From contig JAHHRI010000003.1 of assembly GCA_020025875.1 (NCBI GenBank), positions 6,866-70,865 on the forward strand: a stretch of DNA of 64,000 bases, in the 5' to 3' direction. Under the pieces are notes generated by a model, which saw only the letters and a list, made by a program, of their open reading frames with translations, had not been told where the DNA came from and ran no database searches. The stretch is from Alphaproteobacteria bacterium (GTDB taxonomy: Bacteria; Pseudomonadota; Alphaproteobacteria; RF32; CAG-239). How positions within the stretch are numbered: position 1 is the first letter of the stretch; every line of letters starts with the position of its first letter. Positions 1-9,689 of this stretch are shown here, piece after piece. Both the position numbers and the translations under genes were made by a program.

Positions 1-394
1 TACCGGAAATGACCGGCATTTTTTTGACCATCCAATCTCCGAGGCGCACAAAAAAGCTGCCGATGAAGCCAGCGGCAAACATACCGATCAAAATCAGCGA
101 AACAATAAGGATAACCACGCCCAACCCCGGAATGGTAAACGGCAAATCTTCATAATACGATTTTAACTGCGGCGGCAGCAGACGCCCGACACCGTCGTCA
201 ATCCAAAAAATAACTTTATAAGCCATGTAAAAGGTGATGGAAACCGGTGCGGTAACCAAAATACCCGTAAAGAAATAGGCGCGCAGCTTGGCGCCGAGTT
301 TCATAAACACGCGGTGCTCTTTTTCTTGAAGATGTCTGATGTTTGCGGCTCTTGCCTTCAGTTCGCTGTTTTTGTGTTTGCGTTTTCTTGACAT
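1..394 (-). CDS. DUF502 family membrane protein (partial, C-terminus off window)
   Basis: The reading frame runs from an ATG at 394 off the left edge, so about 131 codons are visible. A short basic, charged N-terminus leads into a first membrane helix (about residues 35-55, starting near KLRAYFFTGILV), a loop with IDDGVGRLLPPQ, then a second hydrophobic helix (GLGVVILIVSLILIGMFAAGF) and a WMVKKMPVISG segment. This order is typical of the DUF502 family of two-helix bacterial inner-membrane proteins, whose function is unknown. It begins 7 bases after the recJ stop codon on the same strand, so the two are probably cotranscribed. An overlapping frame from 401 to 216 is an out-of-frame shadow. Family assignment is fairly sure. 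Confidence 0.75.
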   Translation of the reverse strand, partial: MSRKRKHKNSELKARAANIRHLQEKEHRVFMKLGAKLRAYFFTGILVTAPVSITFYMAYKVIFWIDDGVGRLLPPQLKSYYEDLPFTIPGLGVVILIVSLILIGMFAAGFIGSFFVRLGDWMVKKMPVISG

Positions 395-401
395 CGGTCA
401 T

Positions 402-2201
402 TTATCCTTTCATGGCATCTTCAATAATAAACTGCGCCTGCGTGCGCCCTTTCCACGTATCTTTTCTCAAAGTTCCCGCCAAGTTGAAAAGCTCCCCCCG
501 ATGATTGAGCAGAGCTTTGCCCAGTTCTGAATCGGCAGCTCTAAAAGCGATTGCCTTGAGGCTGCCACCGGCAAAAGCGCCGAGAATGCAACGCACATGC
601 CCGCTGCCCACAATATCGGAGCGAATGATCCTTACCCCGCCGAGCATCAGCCGCGGTTCGGGATTGCCGGCGCCGAAGGGTTCCAGCAACGAGAGTTTGT
701 CGGCAAACTCCGGGGTGGCTGCCGCCATGCCGATCACCCCGTCAATCTTAAGCGTGGGGACGATTTTTTCTTTCCCCAAGGCCTGCTCCGCATATTCTCC
801 GGCAAAACGCCGAAAAGCCTCAATGTTTTTTTCTTCCAAAGAAAAACCTGCCGCCATATTGTGTCCACCGCCTTTGGTCAGCAGCCCTTTTTCTTTGGCA
901 GCCATAACCAAAGCACCGATATTGAGCCCCGATACCGATCTGGCCGAGCCTTTAACTTCGTCATCTTCAACCGACATCACAAACGCCGGCAGGTTGTAAC
1001 GCTCTTTGAGCTTTCCTGCCACAATACCGATCACCCCTTGGTGCCAGTCATTTCCATAAACGAAAGCAATCGGATAAGGTTGCGGCGATCCTTCGAGAAG
1101 TTCAATGGCTTGCAGCAAAACATAGGCCTCAATTTCCTTGCGTCGGTCGTTAAATTCATTGAGATTTTCGGCCAACAACGCTGCTTGCAAATCATCGGTT
1201 GCGCACAATAGACGGCAACCGGTGGAAGCCTTGCCGACACGCCCGCCGGCATTGATCCGCGGCCCCAGCACAAAGCCCAGATGATAGGCGGACGGCGCCT
1301 CTTGCAACATAGCCTTGTCTGCCAGAGCCTTCAGTCCGCGATTTTGCCGTTTTGCCATCACTTTCAACCCCTGACGAACAAAAGCACGGTTCAGCCCAAG
1401 CAGCGGCACCACGTCGCAAACCGTGCCCAGTGCCACCAGATCAAGCCATTTTGTCAAATCAGGTTCCGGACGGTTTTGGTAAAAGCCGCTTTTTCTCAAT
1501 TCGCGATTAACCGCCACCACGGTCAGAAAGACAACCCCGACGGCTGCCAGATATTTCAAATGGGGATATTCGTCACTTTCGTCCAGCCGCTTGGGATTGA
1601 CCACCGCATATATATCGGGCAAGCGAGTTTCCGCCTCGTGGTGATCGAGCACAATCACATCCATGCCTTTGTCTTTTGCATATTCCAAAGTTTCAAAAGC
1701 CGTGGTGCCGCAATCGGTGGTTATCAGCAGCTTAATCCCCATATCGGCAAATTTGTCGATGGCCGTTTTGCTTGGCCCGTAGCCCTCCTCTCTTTCGGGA
1801 ATATGAATGGGGGCTTCGCTGCCGACGGAGAGCAAAAACAATTTCAGCAAAGAAGATGAGGTTGCCCCGTCGACATCATAGTCTCCGATAATGGCAATCG
1901 GCGTGTTTTCCTTAACGGCGTCGGCCATTCTTAAAGCTGCTTTTTGCATATCTTTCAGAGAAAAAGGATCGGGCATCAGGTTTTGCATTTTGGGCTGTAA
2001 AAAGTTATCGACTTGGTCGTCGGCAAGCCCTCTGGCGTCCATGACGGCGGCAATGGGCAGCGGCAAGCCATAAAGCATGGCAAGCCGCTCCGCAACATCT
2101 TCACGGTAAGCGGCAAATTTCCAAATATTGCCGCCTAAAGACAGGCTGTTTTCAAAATCAATGTCCAAGGTGTTTTTTTCTCCAATGTCGGTTGTTCCCA
2201 A
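402..2201 (-). CDS. recJ: Single-stranded-DNA-specific 5'-3' exonuclease RecJ
   Basis: RecJ degrades single-stranded DNA 5' to 3' in recombinational and mismatch repair. The 599-residue frame has the DHH phosphoesterase motifs: DYDVDG near 108-112 (metal ligands), TTDCG near 161, DHH at 186-188, then the DHHA1 motif GGGHNMAAGF in the C-terminal half and an OB-like C-terminal domain. Length matches the family. There is no ATG near the N-terminus: the frame opens with TTG at 2201, and a second TTG at 2168 preceded by GGAG is an alternative, so the start is uncertain by about 11 residues. It lies directly upstream of the DUF502 gene and is divergent from the DUF192 lipoprotein gene. Confidence 0.95.
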   Translation of the reverse strand: MGTTDIGEKNTLDIDFENSLSLGGNIWKFAAYREDVAERLAMLYGLPLPIAAVMDARGLADDQVDNFLQPKMQNLMPDPFSLKDMQKAALRMADAVKENTPIAIIGDYDVDGATSSSLLKLFLLSVGSEAPIHIPEREEGYGPSKTAIDKFADMGIKLLITTDCGTTAFETLEYAKDKGMDVIVLDHHEAETRLPDIYAVVNPKRLDESDEYPHLKYLAAVGVVFLTVVAVNRELRKSGFYQNRPEPDLTKWLDLVALGTVCDVVPLLGLNRAFVRQGLKVMAKRQNRGLKALADKAMLQEAPSAYHLGFVLGPRINAGGRVGKASTGCRLLCATDDLQAALLAENLNEFNDRRKEIEAYVLLQAIELLEGSPQPYPIAFVYGNDWHQGVIGIVAGKLKERYNLPAFVMSVEDDEVKGSARSVSGLNIGALVMAAKEKGLLTKGGGHNMAAGFSLEEKNIEAFRRFAGEYAEQALGKEKIVPTLKIDGVIGMAAATPEFADKLSLLEPFGAGNPEPRLMLGGVRIIRSDIVGSGHVRCILGAFAGGSLKAIAFRAADSELGKALLNHRGELFNLAGTLRKDTWKGRTQAQFIIEDAMKG

Positions 2202-2294
2202 AATCCGACAATTTAAACTATAACTTTTTTAACTTAAGAATGGCGAGAACTCAAGGACAAAAGTGGGAAAATAAAAAACTTTTTAAAAATCAGT

Positions 2295-2321
2295 TTGTCT
2301 TTTTAAAAATATTGGTATACT
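2295..2321 (+). promoter_or_regulatory. Predicted sigma-70-type promoter for the DUF192 lipoprotein gene
   Basis: A TTGTCT -35-like box (2295-2300) is followed after 15 bases by TATACT (2316-2321), which is preceded by TGG and so forms an extended -10. It lies 33 bases before the ATG at 2354, which has a GGAGGA ribosome-binding site. The spacing is a little short, but the extended -10 compensates. Sequence-based prediction only. Confidence 0.45.
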
Positions 2322-2353
2322 ATTTTGGATAGCTGAAAACGGAGGAACAAACA

Positions 2354-3088
2354 ATGTCAAAAATATTAAAACTTTTTATGATGCTTCTGCTCGTGGCCGC
2401 CTGTTCCGAAAAGGATAATCGGGAAGAACTGACCATTACCGATTCCGAGGGTAACAAAACCGTTTACAAAGTAGAACTGGCACAGTCGAAAGAACAACTA
2501 GTTACCGGTCTGATGAACAGAACCGCGCTTGATGCCGATGCCGGCATGATCTTTGATCTGTCCGGTTTCAACAATGTGCCTACGGCCATGTGGATGAAAG
2601 ACACCAAAATTGCGCTTGATATGTTGTTTATAGACCAAGACGGGATGATCTACTGGATCTTTGAAAATGCCGAACCGGATTCCGTGAAAATGATTGTTGC
2701 TCCCTACCCCGCCGCCGCCGTGCTGGAAGTTAATGCCGGTGATGCCAAGGCTAAAGGAATTAAAATCGGCGATATGGTAGAGTATAAACTGTTCTCTGCC
2801 CCCAAAGCCGCTGCGGAAGTTGAGACGGTATCCGAAAAAGCAACCGCGGGCGACATCAAAGAACAGCCTCAGGTTGAAGCGGTAGCCGAAGAAAACAAGC
2901 CGGAACCGGAAATGACCGACAAAATTGAGGTAGAACCGGCTCCGGCAGAAACGCCGATTGTCAAAGAAGAAGCCACTGAAGAAATGGCAGTAAAAGAAGA
3001 AGTTAAAGAAGAAACTGCTGCCGCCGAAAAAGCAGAACCGGTTAAAGAAGAAGCTCCGGCTCAAGAAGAAGTGGCAGCCGAAAAATAA
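2354..3088 (+). CDS. DUF192 (UPF0127) lipoprotein with long acidic/lysine-rich tail
   Basis: The 244-residue product begins with a lipoprotein signal peptide ending in LVAAC, with Cys17 as the lipidated residue. Residues about 36-145 form a DUF192 domain: VTGLMNR, GMIFDLSGFNNVPTAMWMKDT, LDMLFID and the AVLEVNAG segment are characteristic. From about residue 150 the protein is low-complexity, rich in Glu, Lys, Ala, Pro and Val, with EEVKEE-type repeats. This probably is a flexible stalk or periplasmic spacer, although that is inference. DUF192 is a small beta-fold domain of unknown biochemical role, often secreted. The gene stands alone, with its own promoter and a strong terminator just after it. 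Confidence 0.88.
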   Translation: MSKILKLFMMLLLVAACSEKDNREELTITDSEGNKTVYKVELAQSKEQLVTGLMNRTALDADAGMIFDLSGFNNVPTAMWMKDTKIALDMLFIDQDGMIYWIFENAEPDSVKMIVAPYPAAAVLEVNAGDAKAKGIKIGDMVEYKLFSAPKAAAEVETVSEKATAGDIKEQPQVEAVAEENKPEPEMTDKIEVEPAPAETPIVKEEATEEMAVKEEVKEETAAAEKAEPVKEEAPAQEEVAAEK

Positions 3089-3111
3089 ATAACAACTGTC
3101 TGTTATCGCAA

Positions 3112-3146
3112 ACAATCCCCGAAAAATGTTTTTTCGGGGATTGTTT
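3112..3146 (+). terminator. Intrinsic terminator after the DUF192 gene
   Basis: A near-perfect hairpin with ACAATCCCCGAAAAA and its complement around a two-base loop is flanked by A and T runs, starting 24 bases after the stop codon. Confidence 0.85.
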
Positions 3147-3259
3147 TGTATCTACCGACATTAACCGCCTTTAGTCTGTTTGTGTAAGAAAGCTTTGTAA
3201 ACTAAAACGGCAATATGCCGAGAGATGTCATCGGGCTTGTCAAATAGCGCCTGATCATC

Positions 3260-3288
3260 AAAAACGTTTACAGCTGTGTGAACGTTTG
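3260..3288 (-). terminator. Probable terminator downstream of mfd
   Basis: Read on the minus strand, AAACGTT and AACGTTT arms enclose about 12 bases and are followed by TTT. It lies 13 bases past the mfd stop codon. The stem is AT-rich, so strength is uncertain. Confidence 0.5.
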
Positions 3289-3300
3289 AGCGAAACAAAA

Positions 3301-6300
3301 TTACAGCCGATTGATTTTGCCAACCCAATTTTTTATGGTTTCGAGCCGAACGGCATAACGACTCAATTCTCCCTCAATCAGCAACCGTTGATCGGGGCGT
3401 ACTTTTATTTTTCCGAAGGAGCGTGCCACCAGTTCCACCAGTTTATCCGGCGAGCGGAAAATGTTGTTATAAAAAGTAACTAAAAACCCTTTGTCACCGG
3501 CATCTATTTTTTCGATATTGGCGGCTTTGCATAATTGTTTAATTTCAACCGTTTTCAACAAGTTTTCCACTTCTTGCGGAATGGCGCCGAAACGATCGGC
3601 CAATTCTTCCCGCATATCAAGCAACGCTTCCTGAGTTTCCAGCCCGCCGATACGTTTGTACAGCCCCAACCGCACGCCGAGATCACGAACATAGCTCTCC
3701 GGAATCATAATCGGAACACCGGTAACAATCTGCGGACTCCAGCCGCTGTCTGCCTTATTGTTTTCATCTTCGACGGCACCCGCCTTAATACGGGCTATTT
3801 CTTCTTCCAGCATATGGTGGTAAAGAGCAATACCCACCTCTTTGATGTGTCCCGATTGTTCTTCACCCAACACATTGCCGGAACCGCGAATATCCATATC
3901 GTGACTGGCCAGAGAAAAGCCCGCCCCCAAAGTGTCCAAGGCCTGCAAAATGCTCAACCGCCGTTCGGCAATGGGTTTTAATTTTCTTTGCGCCGGCACC
4001 GTAAAATAGCAATAACCGCGCACTTTCGAACGACCGATTCTGCCTCTTAGCTGATAAAGTTGAGCCAACCCGAACATATCTGCACGATAAACAATCATGG
4101 TATTGACCGACGGCATATCAATCCCCGATTCAATAATGGTTGTCGAAAGCAAAATATCTCCTTTTTGATCGGCAAAATCATTCATCACCTCTTCCAGCTG
4201 CTTAACGGGCATTTGCCCGTGGGCAACCAAAATCTTGGTATCCGGCGCCAACTCCTGCAACAGGTCATACACATGGGCAATGTCGGAAACCCGCGGACAA
4301 ACGACAAAAGTCTGACCGCCGCGCATTTTTTCGCGGATGATGGCTTCTTTAATCATCACGCCGTCAAAAGGCATAACAAAGGTGCGTGCCGCCAACCGAT
4401 CAACCGGCGGAGTGGCAATGATGGATAGTTGCTTAACGCCGGTTAAGGACATTTGCAATGTTCTTGGGATTGGCGTAGCCGTCAGCGTCAGCACATGGAC
4501 ATCGGCTTTCAGCCCTTTCAATTTTTCTTTGTGGGCAACGCCGAAATGCTGTTCTTCGTCAATAATCAGCAGTCCCAAATCGGCAAACTCGATACTGCCC
4601 GAAAGCAGTGCGTGCGTGCCGATGACAATATCCACCGCCCCGCTTTTCAGCCCCTCTTTTGCTTTGCGCGCGGCAGCCGGTGTCTGCAGTCGAGACAGCA
4701 TACACACATTGAGCGGAAAACCTGCCATGCGTTGCTTAAAGTTGTGATAATGCTGCCGTGCCAACAACGTCGTCGGCACAATCAGAGCCACCTGCGCGCC
4801 TGCCATTGCCACTGCAAACGCCGCTCGCAAAGCCACTTCCGTTTTGCCGAAACCGACATCACCGCACACCAACCGATCCATCGGTATTCCTGCCGACAGA
4901 TCACTCAGCACGTCGCTGATTGCATTGAGCTGATCTTCGGTTTCGTTGTAAGGAAAACCGGCGCAAAATTCATCATAAAGCCCCTCCGGCGCAATATAAG
5001 TTTCCGCCTTTCTCAGTTGTCGCTGCGCCGCAATGGCAATCAGCTTTTCGGCAATTTCGTGAATCCTTTTTTTGACTTTTGCCTTTTTGGCTTCCCAAGC
5101 CGCACCGCCCAAGGTGTCAAGCTGGATATTATCATCGTCGATCCCATAGCGGGAAACGGTTTCTATATTTTCAACCGGCACAAAAAGTTTATCTTCGTTG
5201 GCATAAATAATTTTCAGGCAGTCGTGCGGCGCACCTCCCGCCGTAATGTTTTCCAGCCCCATAAACCGACCGATACCGTGTTCAATATGCACCACCAATT
5301 CCCCGACATTGAGTGAGGAAATATCGGCAATAAAATCTTTTGATGTTACTTTTTTGCCGGTTCGCCGGTTTTGTCGCGCCCCTAAAATATCTTGTTCCGC
5401 CACCAAACAAAAACCCTGCCCGCGAAAACCGTGCGGCAAGGGCAACACCACCATGGCCACCCGATTGGCAACCGACTTATCCAAAGCCTGTTGCCAGTTC
5501 TCGGCAAAGGTAAATTCAAGACCGGTATAGGGACTTTCGTTTTTGGCATCGGAAATCAACGAAAACAAACGTTCTCGCGAACCGGAAGTATAACAACAAA
5601 TAATCTTTTTTAATTTGCCATATTCGCTGAAATAGGCCAAAAGATCGTGGTAAACCTGTGCGGCATTAACATTTTTGGCAGCGGAAAAATCTCGTCCGGG
5701 CAGCACGCCGCTGTCTTGGTTGCTGTCTGTTTGCGGCAGGTTAAGTCCGGTCAGCGTCACGGCGCGCCGTTTTTCAACCATTAAAGAAAACTCATCGGCG
5801 GCAAGAAACATCAGCTCCGGCATAACCGGACGATAAACATCTATTTCGGCAGAATTTTTAACTTTGAGAGCCTCTAACCGAGATGTGTAATGATCGGCAA
5901 TGCTTTCGCTTTTGGCAGCCAAAGCCGCATCAACATTGCGCCCCATCACAATTTTAGCCCGCGGCAGATAGTCAAACAGGCTCGGCAGCGGTTCTTCGTA
6001 GAAAAACGGCAGCCAGTTTTCTATCCCCATGTATTGACGCCCTTCGGATACCGCTTCGTAAATTTCGTCGTCTTTAAATGCCGCGCCGAAAGCTTCCCGA
6101 TAGCGGCTGCGAAAAGTTTTGACGGTGTTGTCGTCTAAAACCACTTCACCCGCGGCACGGAACAGATAGCTCTTTTTTTCACCGCTGGTACGTTGGCTCA
6201 ACACGTCGAAAGTGCGAATTTTTTCCACTTCATCGCCAAACAAGTCAATACGCAAAGGATCTGTCGTTCCGGTTGGAAAAATGTCGAGAATATCTCCCCT

Positions 6301-6786
6301 GACGGCATATTCTCCGGGCTCCATCACTTGCTCAACCCTGCTGTAGCCATTAATCGACACATAATGCAAAAAAGCGTTAAAGTTCAAAGACTGACCGACT
6401 TTAACTTCTTTCATCGAATTAAGAAAAATTTTCTTCGGCGGCAACTTTTGCAAAACCGCGCCGATACTGGCGGCAATAATCCGCGGTTGTTTTGTTTGCG
6501 GAGAAAAAGCAAGAGTGCTGAGCGTGTCAATGCGGCGGGCAACAATATTTACATTGGGCGAAACCCGATCATAAGGCACGGTGTCCCACGCCGGAAAGCG
6601 CAAAATCTCCGCCTGCGGCAGCAAGCTTTGCAAAATATCGGCATTTTGTTCCAACGCCACGCCGTCGCTTGCAATATATAAAATGTCATCTTCGCTCTGT
6701 CGCCAAAGATCTGCCACCGCAAAGGGCTCAAAGCCTTCGCTTACGGAAGAAACGGAAACCAGATATTGATCGGAGTTTTTTGCCAT
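3301..6786 (-). CDS. mfd: Transcription-repair coupling factor Mfd
   Basis: Mfd is an ATP-dependent translocase that removes RNA polymerase stalled at lesions and recruits UvrA for excision repair. The 1161-residue product has the full layout: a UvrB-like N-terminal part including the ARRIDTL and GEYAVRGDILDIFP segments, the CarD-like RNA-polymerase-interaction domain (VHIEHGIGRFMGLENI, near 500), superfamily 2 helicase motifs with Walker A GDVGFGKT near 642-649 and DEEQHFG near 750, TATPIPRTLQ, and the C-terminal TRCF domain. Length is usual. It is transcribed divergently from recG, 82 bases away, so two large repair helicases share one promoter region. Confidence 0.97.
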   Translation of the reverse strand: MAKNSDQYLVSVSSVSEGFEPFAVADLWRQSEDDILYIASDGVALEQNADILQSLLPQAEILRFPAWDTVPYDRVSPNVNIVARRIDTLSTLAFSPQTKQPRIIAASIGAVLQKLPPKKIFLNSMKEVKVGQSLNFNAFLHYVSINGYSRVEQVMEPGEYAVRGDILDIFPTGTTDPLRIDLFGDEVEKIRTFDVLSQRTSGEKKSYLFRAAGEVVLDDNTVKTFRSRYREAFGAAFKDDEIYEAVSEGRQYMGIENWLPFFYEEPLPSLFDYLPRAKIVMGRNVDAALAAKSESIADHYTSRLEALKVKNSAEIDVYRPVMPELMFLAADEFSLMVEKRRAVTLTGLNLPQTDSNQDSGVLPGRDFSAAKNVNAAQVYHDLLAYFSEYGKLKKIICCYTSGSRERLFSLISDAKNESPYTGLEFTFAENWQQALDKSVANRVAMVVLPLPHGFRGQGFCLVAEQDILGARQNRRTGKKVTSKDFIADISSLNVGELVVHIEHGIGRFMGLENITAGGAPHDCLKIIYANEDKLFVPVENIETVSRYGIDDDNIQLDTLGGAAWEAKKAKVKKRIHEIAEKLIAIAAQRQLRKAETYIAPEGLYDEFCAGFPYNETEDQLNAISDVLSDLSAGIPMDRLVCGDVGFGKTEVALRAAFAVAMAGAQVALIVPTTLLARQHYHNFKQRMAGFPLNVCMLSRLQTPAAARKAKEGLKSGAVDIVIGTHALLSGSIEFADLGLLIIDEEQHFGVAHKEKLKGLKADVHVLTLTATPIPRTLQMSLTGVKQLSIIATPPVDRLAARTFVMPFDGVMIKEAIIREKMRGGQTFVVCPRVSDIAHVYDLLQELAPDTKILVAHGQMPVKQLEEVMNDFADQKGDILLSTTIIESGIDMPSVNTMIVYRADMFGLAQLYQLRGRIGRSKVRGYCYFTVPAQRKLKPIAERRLSILQALDTLGAGFSLASHDMDIRGSGNVLGEEQSGHIKEVGIALYHHMLEEEIARIKAGAVEDENNKADSGWSPQIVTGVPIMIPESYVRDLGVRLGLYKRIGGLETQEALLDMREELADRFGAIPQEVENLLKTVEIKQLCKAANIEKIDAGDKGFLVTFYNNIFRSPDKLVELVARSFGKIKVRPDQRLLIEGELSRYAVRLETIKNWVGKINRL

Positions 6787-6868
6787 AACCTTATCTTCTT
6801 ATTTACATCTCCTACAAAAATATATACAATTACCGCCGATAGCAACCTTTTTTTTAAGGTAGGAGCTT

Positions 6869-8953
6869 ATGCGGCCATCTTTTTTATATCCCTTTTTTGC
6901 ATCTCCCTCATCTTTGCGCGGTGTCGGTGAAAAATCGGCAGCGCTTTTAGAAAAACTCGGCATCGAAAAAACAGTCGATCTGCTCTGGCACTTACCTTAT
7001 GCCGTTCATGTTCGCCATCGGGCAACATCTGTCCGCAGTCTCAAAAACGGAGAAATCAACACCATAAAAATCCGTGTTGTTGAACATATCAGCCCCAAAA
7101 GCAACCGCCACCCCTATCAGGTTTTGTGTAAAGACAAGGAGGAAAATGAACTGACCTTGGTCTTTTTTAAAGCCTATCCCGATTTTATCCGCAAAAACCT
7201 GCCCGAAGGCAGCGAGCGTCTGATCAGCGGCAAAACGGAGCTGTTTAACGGCTGCTGGCAAATGAGCCATCCCGATTATATTGTCATGCCGGAAAACGAT
7301 CGGCAAATTCCGGACATAGAGCCGGTTTACGGACTGACCGCCGGCATCAGCAACAAATTTATCTGCCGGTTGATTGGTCATGCGCTGGCGGCAATGCAAC
7401 CGCTCCCCGAATGGTTGGAGCCCAATCATCAAAAAGCCCTCAACCTGCCATCTTTTGCCGAAGCTTTGCAACAGGTGCATCACCCCCGCGGCAGTTGCGA
7501 TCTGCTGCCTACAAGCGCCGCCCGTATGCGACTGGCTTACGACGAACTGCTGGCCAACCAACTGTCGTTGGCTCTGGTGCGGAAAAAAGTAAAAAAACAA
7601 GCCGGTCGCCAAATTGCCGGCAACGGCTTGCTCCGACAAACAATCTTGGAACAACTGCCTTTTTCGCTCACCGACGCACAAGCAAAAGTCTTGTCAGAAA
7701 TCTACCGCGATCAGGCAAGCGAAAGCCGTATGTTGCGTTTGTTGCAAGGCGATGTCGGCAGCGGCAAAACCATCGTTGCGCTGCTTACCATGCTCAACGC
7801 CGTTGAATGCGGCGCCCAAGCGGCCATTATGGCGCCAACGGAAATTCTTGCCAAACAACATTTTGACACCATTGCGCCGCTTTTAGAAAAAATCGGTCTT
7901 AATGCGGCTCTTTTAACCGGTCGCCTCAAAGGTAAAGCTCGTACAAAACTGTTAGAGGAGCTAAAAGACGGCAAAATAAACATTCTGATCGGCACCCATG
8001 CCCTGTTTGTCGAAGATGTGGCGTTTGCCGATCTTGCCTGCGTGGTAATTGACGAACAACACCGTTTCGGCGTTCATCAACGCCTAAATCTTTCCGACAA
8101 AGGCAACCGTGCCGATATTTTGGTCATGACCGCCACCCCCATTCCGAGAACTTTGATACTAACCGCTTTCGGCGATATGGAATATTCCAAAATCGACCAA
8201 CTTCCCGCAGGGCGAAAACCGGTGGACACCAGAGTGATGCCGCTTGGCAAAATTGATGACATCATTCCTGCCGTTAAACGCAAAACAGAAAAAGACGAAC
8301 GGATATATTGGGTATGCCCGCTGGTTGAAGAATCGGAAAAAATAGACATTGCCGCCGCCGAAAAACGCTTTGAAATTTTGCAAAAGACTTTTGGCGATCA
8401 AGTCGGTCTGGTTCACGGAAAAATGAAAGAAAAGGAAAAAGAGCTTGTGATGGAACGCTTTAAAAGCGGTGAGATTAAATTGCTGGTTGCGACCACCGTC
8501 ATAGAAGTGGGGGTTAATGTACCGGAAGCCACCGTCATGATTATTGAACATGCGGAACGTTTCGGATTGGCGCAACTTCACCAGCTGCGCGGACGTGTCA
8601 AGCGCGGAAACAAACCCGCCAGCTGTATTTTGCTTTACGGTTATCCGCTGGGAGAAACTTCCCGTGCGCGGCTCAACATTATGCGTGACACCGAAGACGG
8701 TTTTTTAATTGCGGAAGAAGACCTAAAACTGCGCGGTGGCGGAGAAATTCTCGGCACCCGTCAGAGCGGTGTCGAACAATTCCTGTTGGCAGAAATGCCC
8801 GAACATCAAAATCTGCTGATAACCGCCAACAAAGACGCACAAATGATTGTGGCCACAGATCCCGATCTTTTGGGGCCTCGCGGACAGGCTCTGCGCACCC
8901 TGCTCTATCTGTTTGAACGTAACCATGCCGTCAAGACATATCTTGCGGGATAA
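6869..8953 (+). CDS. recG: ATP-dependent DNA helicase RecG
   Basis: RecG remodels branched DNA, reversing stalled forks and migrating Holliday junctions. The 694-residue product has the N-terminal wedge/OB region (LRGVGEKSAALLEKLGIE and the DLLWHLPY segment), Walker A GDVGSGKT around 294-301, DEQHRFG around 394-400, TATPIPRTL, the helicase C domain with VIEVGVNVP, and HQLRGRVKRG. A GGAG ribosome-binding site precedes the ATG. One point of interest is RVKRG where the usual motif reads RVGRG. The gene is divergent from mfd and convergent with the DUF1847 gene. Confidence 0.96.
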   Translation: MRPSFLYPFFASPSSLRGVGEKSAALLEKLGIEKTVDLLWHLPYAVHVRHRATSVRSLKNGEINTIKIRVVEHISPKSNRHPYQVLCKDKEENELTLVFFKAYPDFIRKNLPEGSERLISGKTELFNGCWQMSHPDYIVMPENDRQIPDIEPVYGLTAGISNKFICRLIGHALAAMQPLPEWLEPNHQKALNLPSFAEALQQVHHPRGSCDLLPTSAARMRLAYDELLANQLSLALVRKKVKKQAGRQIAGNGLLRQTILEQLPFSLTDAQAKVLSEIYRDQASESRMLRLLQGDVGSGKTIVALLTMLNAVECGAQAAIMAPTEILAKQHFDTIAPLLEKIGLNAALLTGRLKGKARTKLLEELKDGKINILIGTHALFVEDVAFADLACVVIDEQHRFGVHQRLNLSDKGNRADILVMTATPIPRTLILTAFGDMEYSKIDQLPAGRKPVDTRVMPLGKIDDIIPAVKRKTEKDERIYWVCPLVEESEKIDIAAAEKRFEILQKTFGDQVGLVHGKMKEKEKELVMERFKSGEIKLLVATTVIEVGVNVPEATVMIIEHAERFGLAQLHQLRGRVKRGNKPASCILLYGYPLGETSRARLNIMRDTEDGFLIAEEDLKLRGGGEILGTRQSGVEQFLLAEMPEHQNLLITANKDAQMIVATDPDLLGPRGQALRTLLYLFERNHAVKTYLAG

Positions 8954-8977
8954 TCCTCTTACCGATCGGCACCAAGA

Positions 8978-9427
8978 TCACTCTGGCAGCAGATTGGTTG
9001 CAGGGTTGTGTTTGGTGGCAAAATCTTTGACCAAAAAAGTTGTAACCGGAGCTTTTGAATATTTTTCAAATAATATCCCATGCCCAAGGCAAAGTCCGAC
9101 AATAATATTCAATTCGCAACCTTGAGCGTTCAGATATTCTGCTTGTGACAAAGGATCGCAACTCGGTCCCCGTAAACTTTCGTTAAGTTCGCAAGCTTTC
9201 AGCCCGCTTTCCTTACAGTTGATGCTGTAGACCTCAAAGCCGGCTTCCTCCAACAGCTGCGCCAGCCGCGTGCCGTAAGCAACCACACCGGTGCAAGTGG
9301 CAATCCCCAACTTTCGAAAACCGGAAAGATGGCAAAAATCAATCAATTCCCGTAATCTTGATTTATTTAAGGATTGGGCGGCAATCAGCATCTGTCGCTT
9401 ATCTTCATCAGAATAATGGTGTGTCAT
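8978..9427 (-). CDS. DUF1847 family protein
   Basis: The 149-residue product matches the DUF1847 pattern: GIATCTGVVAYGTRLAQLLEEAGFEV, an INCKESG segment, SCDPLSQAEYLN, and the signature LNIIVGLCLGHGILFEKYSKAPVTTFLVKD. Several cysteines (including those in ATCTG, NCKE and SCDP) suggest metal or thiol chemistry, and the family is described as putative metal-binding, but no reaction is established. The start at 9427 has a GAGGAG ribosome-binding site nine bases upstream. A TTGACA and a TATAAT lie upstream at 9482-9477 and 9463-9458 on the minus strand, only 13 bases apart. It stands alone, convergent with recG. Confidence 0.75.
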   Translation of the reverse strand: MTHHYSDEDKRQMLIAAQSLNKSRLRELIDFCHLSGFRKLGIATCTGVVAYGTRLAQLLEEAGFEVYSINCKESGLKACELNESLRGPSCDPLSQAEYLNAQGCELNIIVGLCLGHGILFEKYSKAPVTTFLVKDFATKHNPATNLLPE

Positions 9428-9659
9428 CGCTTAAAATCTCCTCGCAAAGTCATAATCATTATATTAGTACCCTCGCTGTCAACCGGAAACAAGTTTTTTT
9501 TGTCGGTTTTCTCTTTTTTACGGTGAACATACCGTGCTTTTTCTTTGTTATGGCTTGCCGTTTTCTTTGAGCGGCAACACAATTTAAAGCGTTTGCAACC
9601 ACGGTTTTCGCCTGCTTAGGATCGGTGTCGGCGTATTGTCATTTTGCCGCCGATGACAA

Positions 9660-9686
9660 AACAAAACCCCGAAAAACGGGGTTGTC
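9660..9686 (-). terminator. Intrinsic terminator after rpoD
   Basis: On the minus strand AACCCCG, a T-rich loop and CGGGGTT are followed by TTGTTTTG, four bases after the rpoD stop codon at 9690. Confidence 0.8.
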
Positions 9687-9689
9687 TGT

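Noticed and set aside
216..401. 61-codon minus frame starting at 401
   Set aside because: It is out of frame with the DUF502 gene that starts at 394; the DUF502 frame encodes a clear membrane protein family.
2498..3115. 205-codon minus frame rich in Phe
   Set aside because: Antisense to the Glu/Lys tail of the DUF192 lipoprotein gene.
4453..5316. 287-codon plus frame
   Set aside because: Antisense to the helicase part of mfd; no recognisable product.
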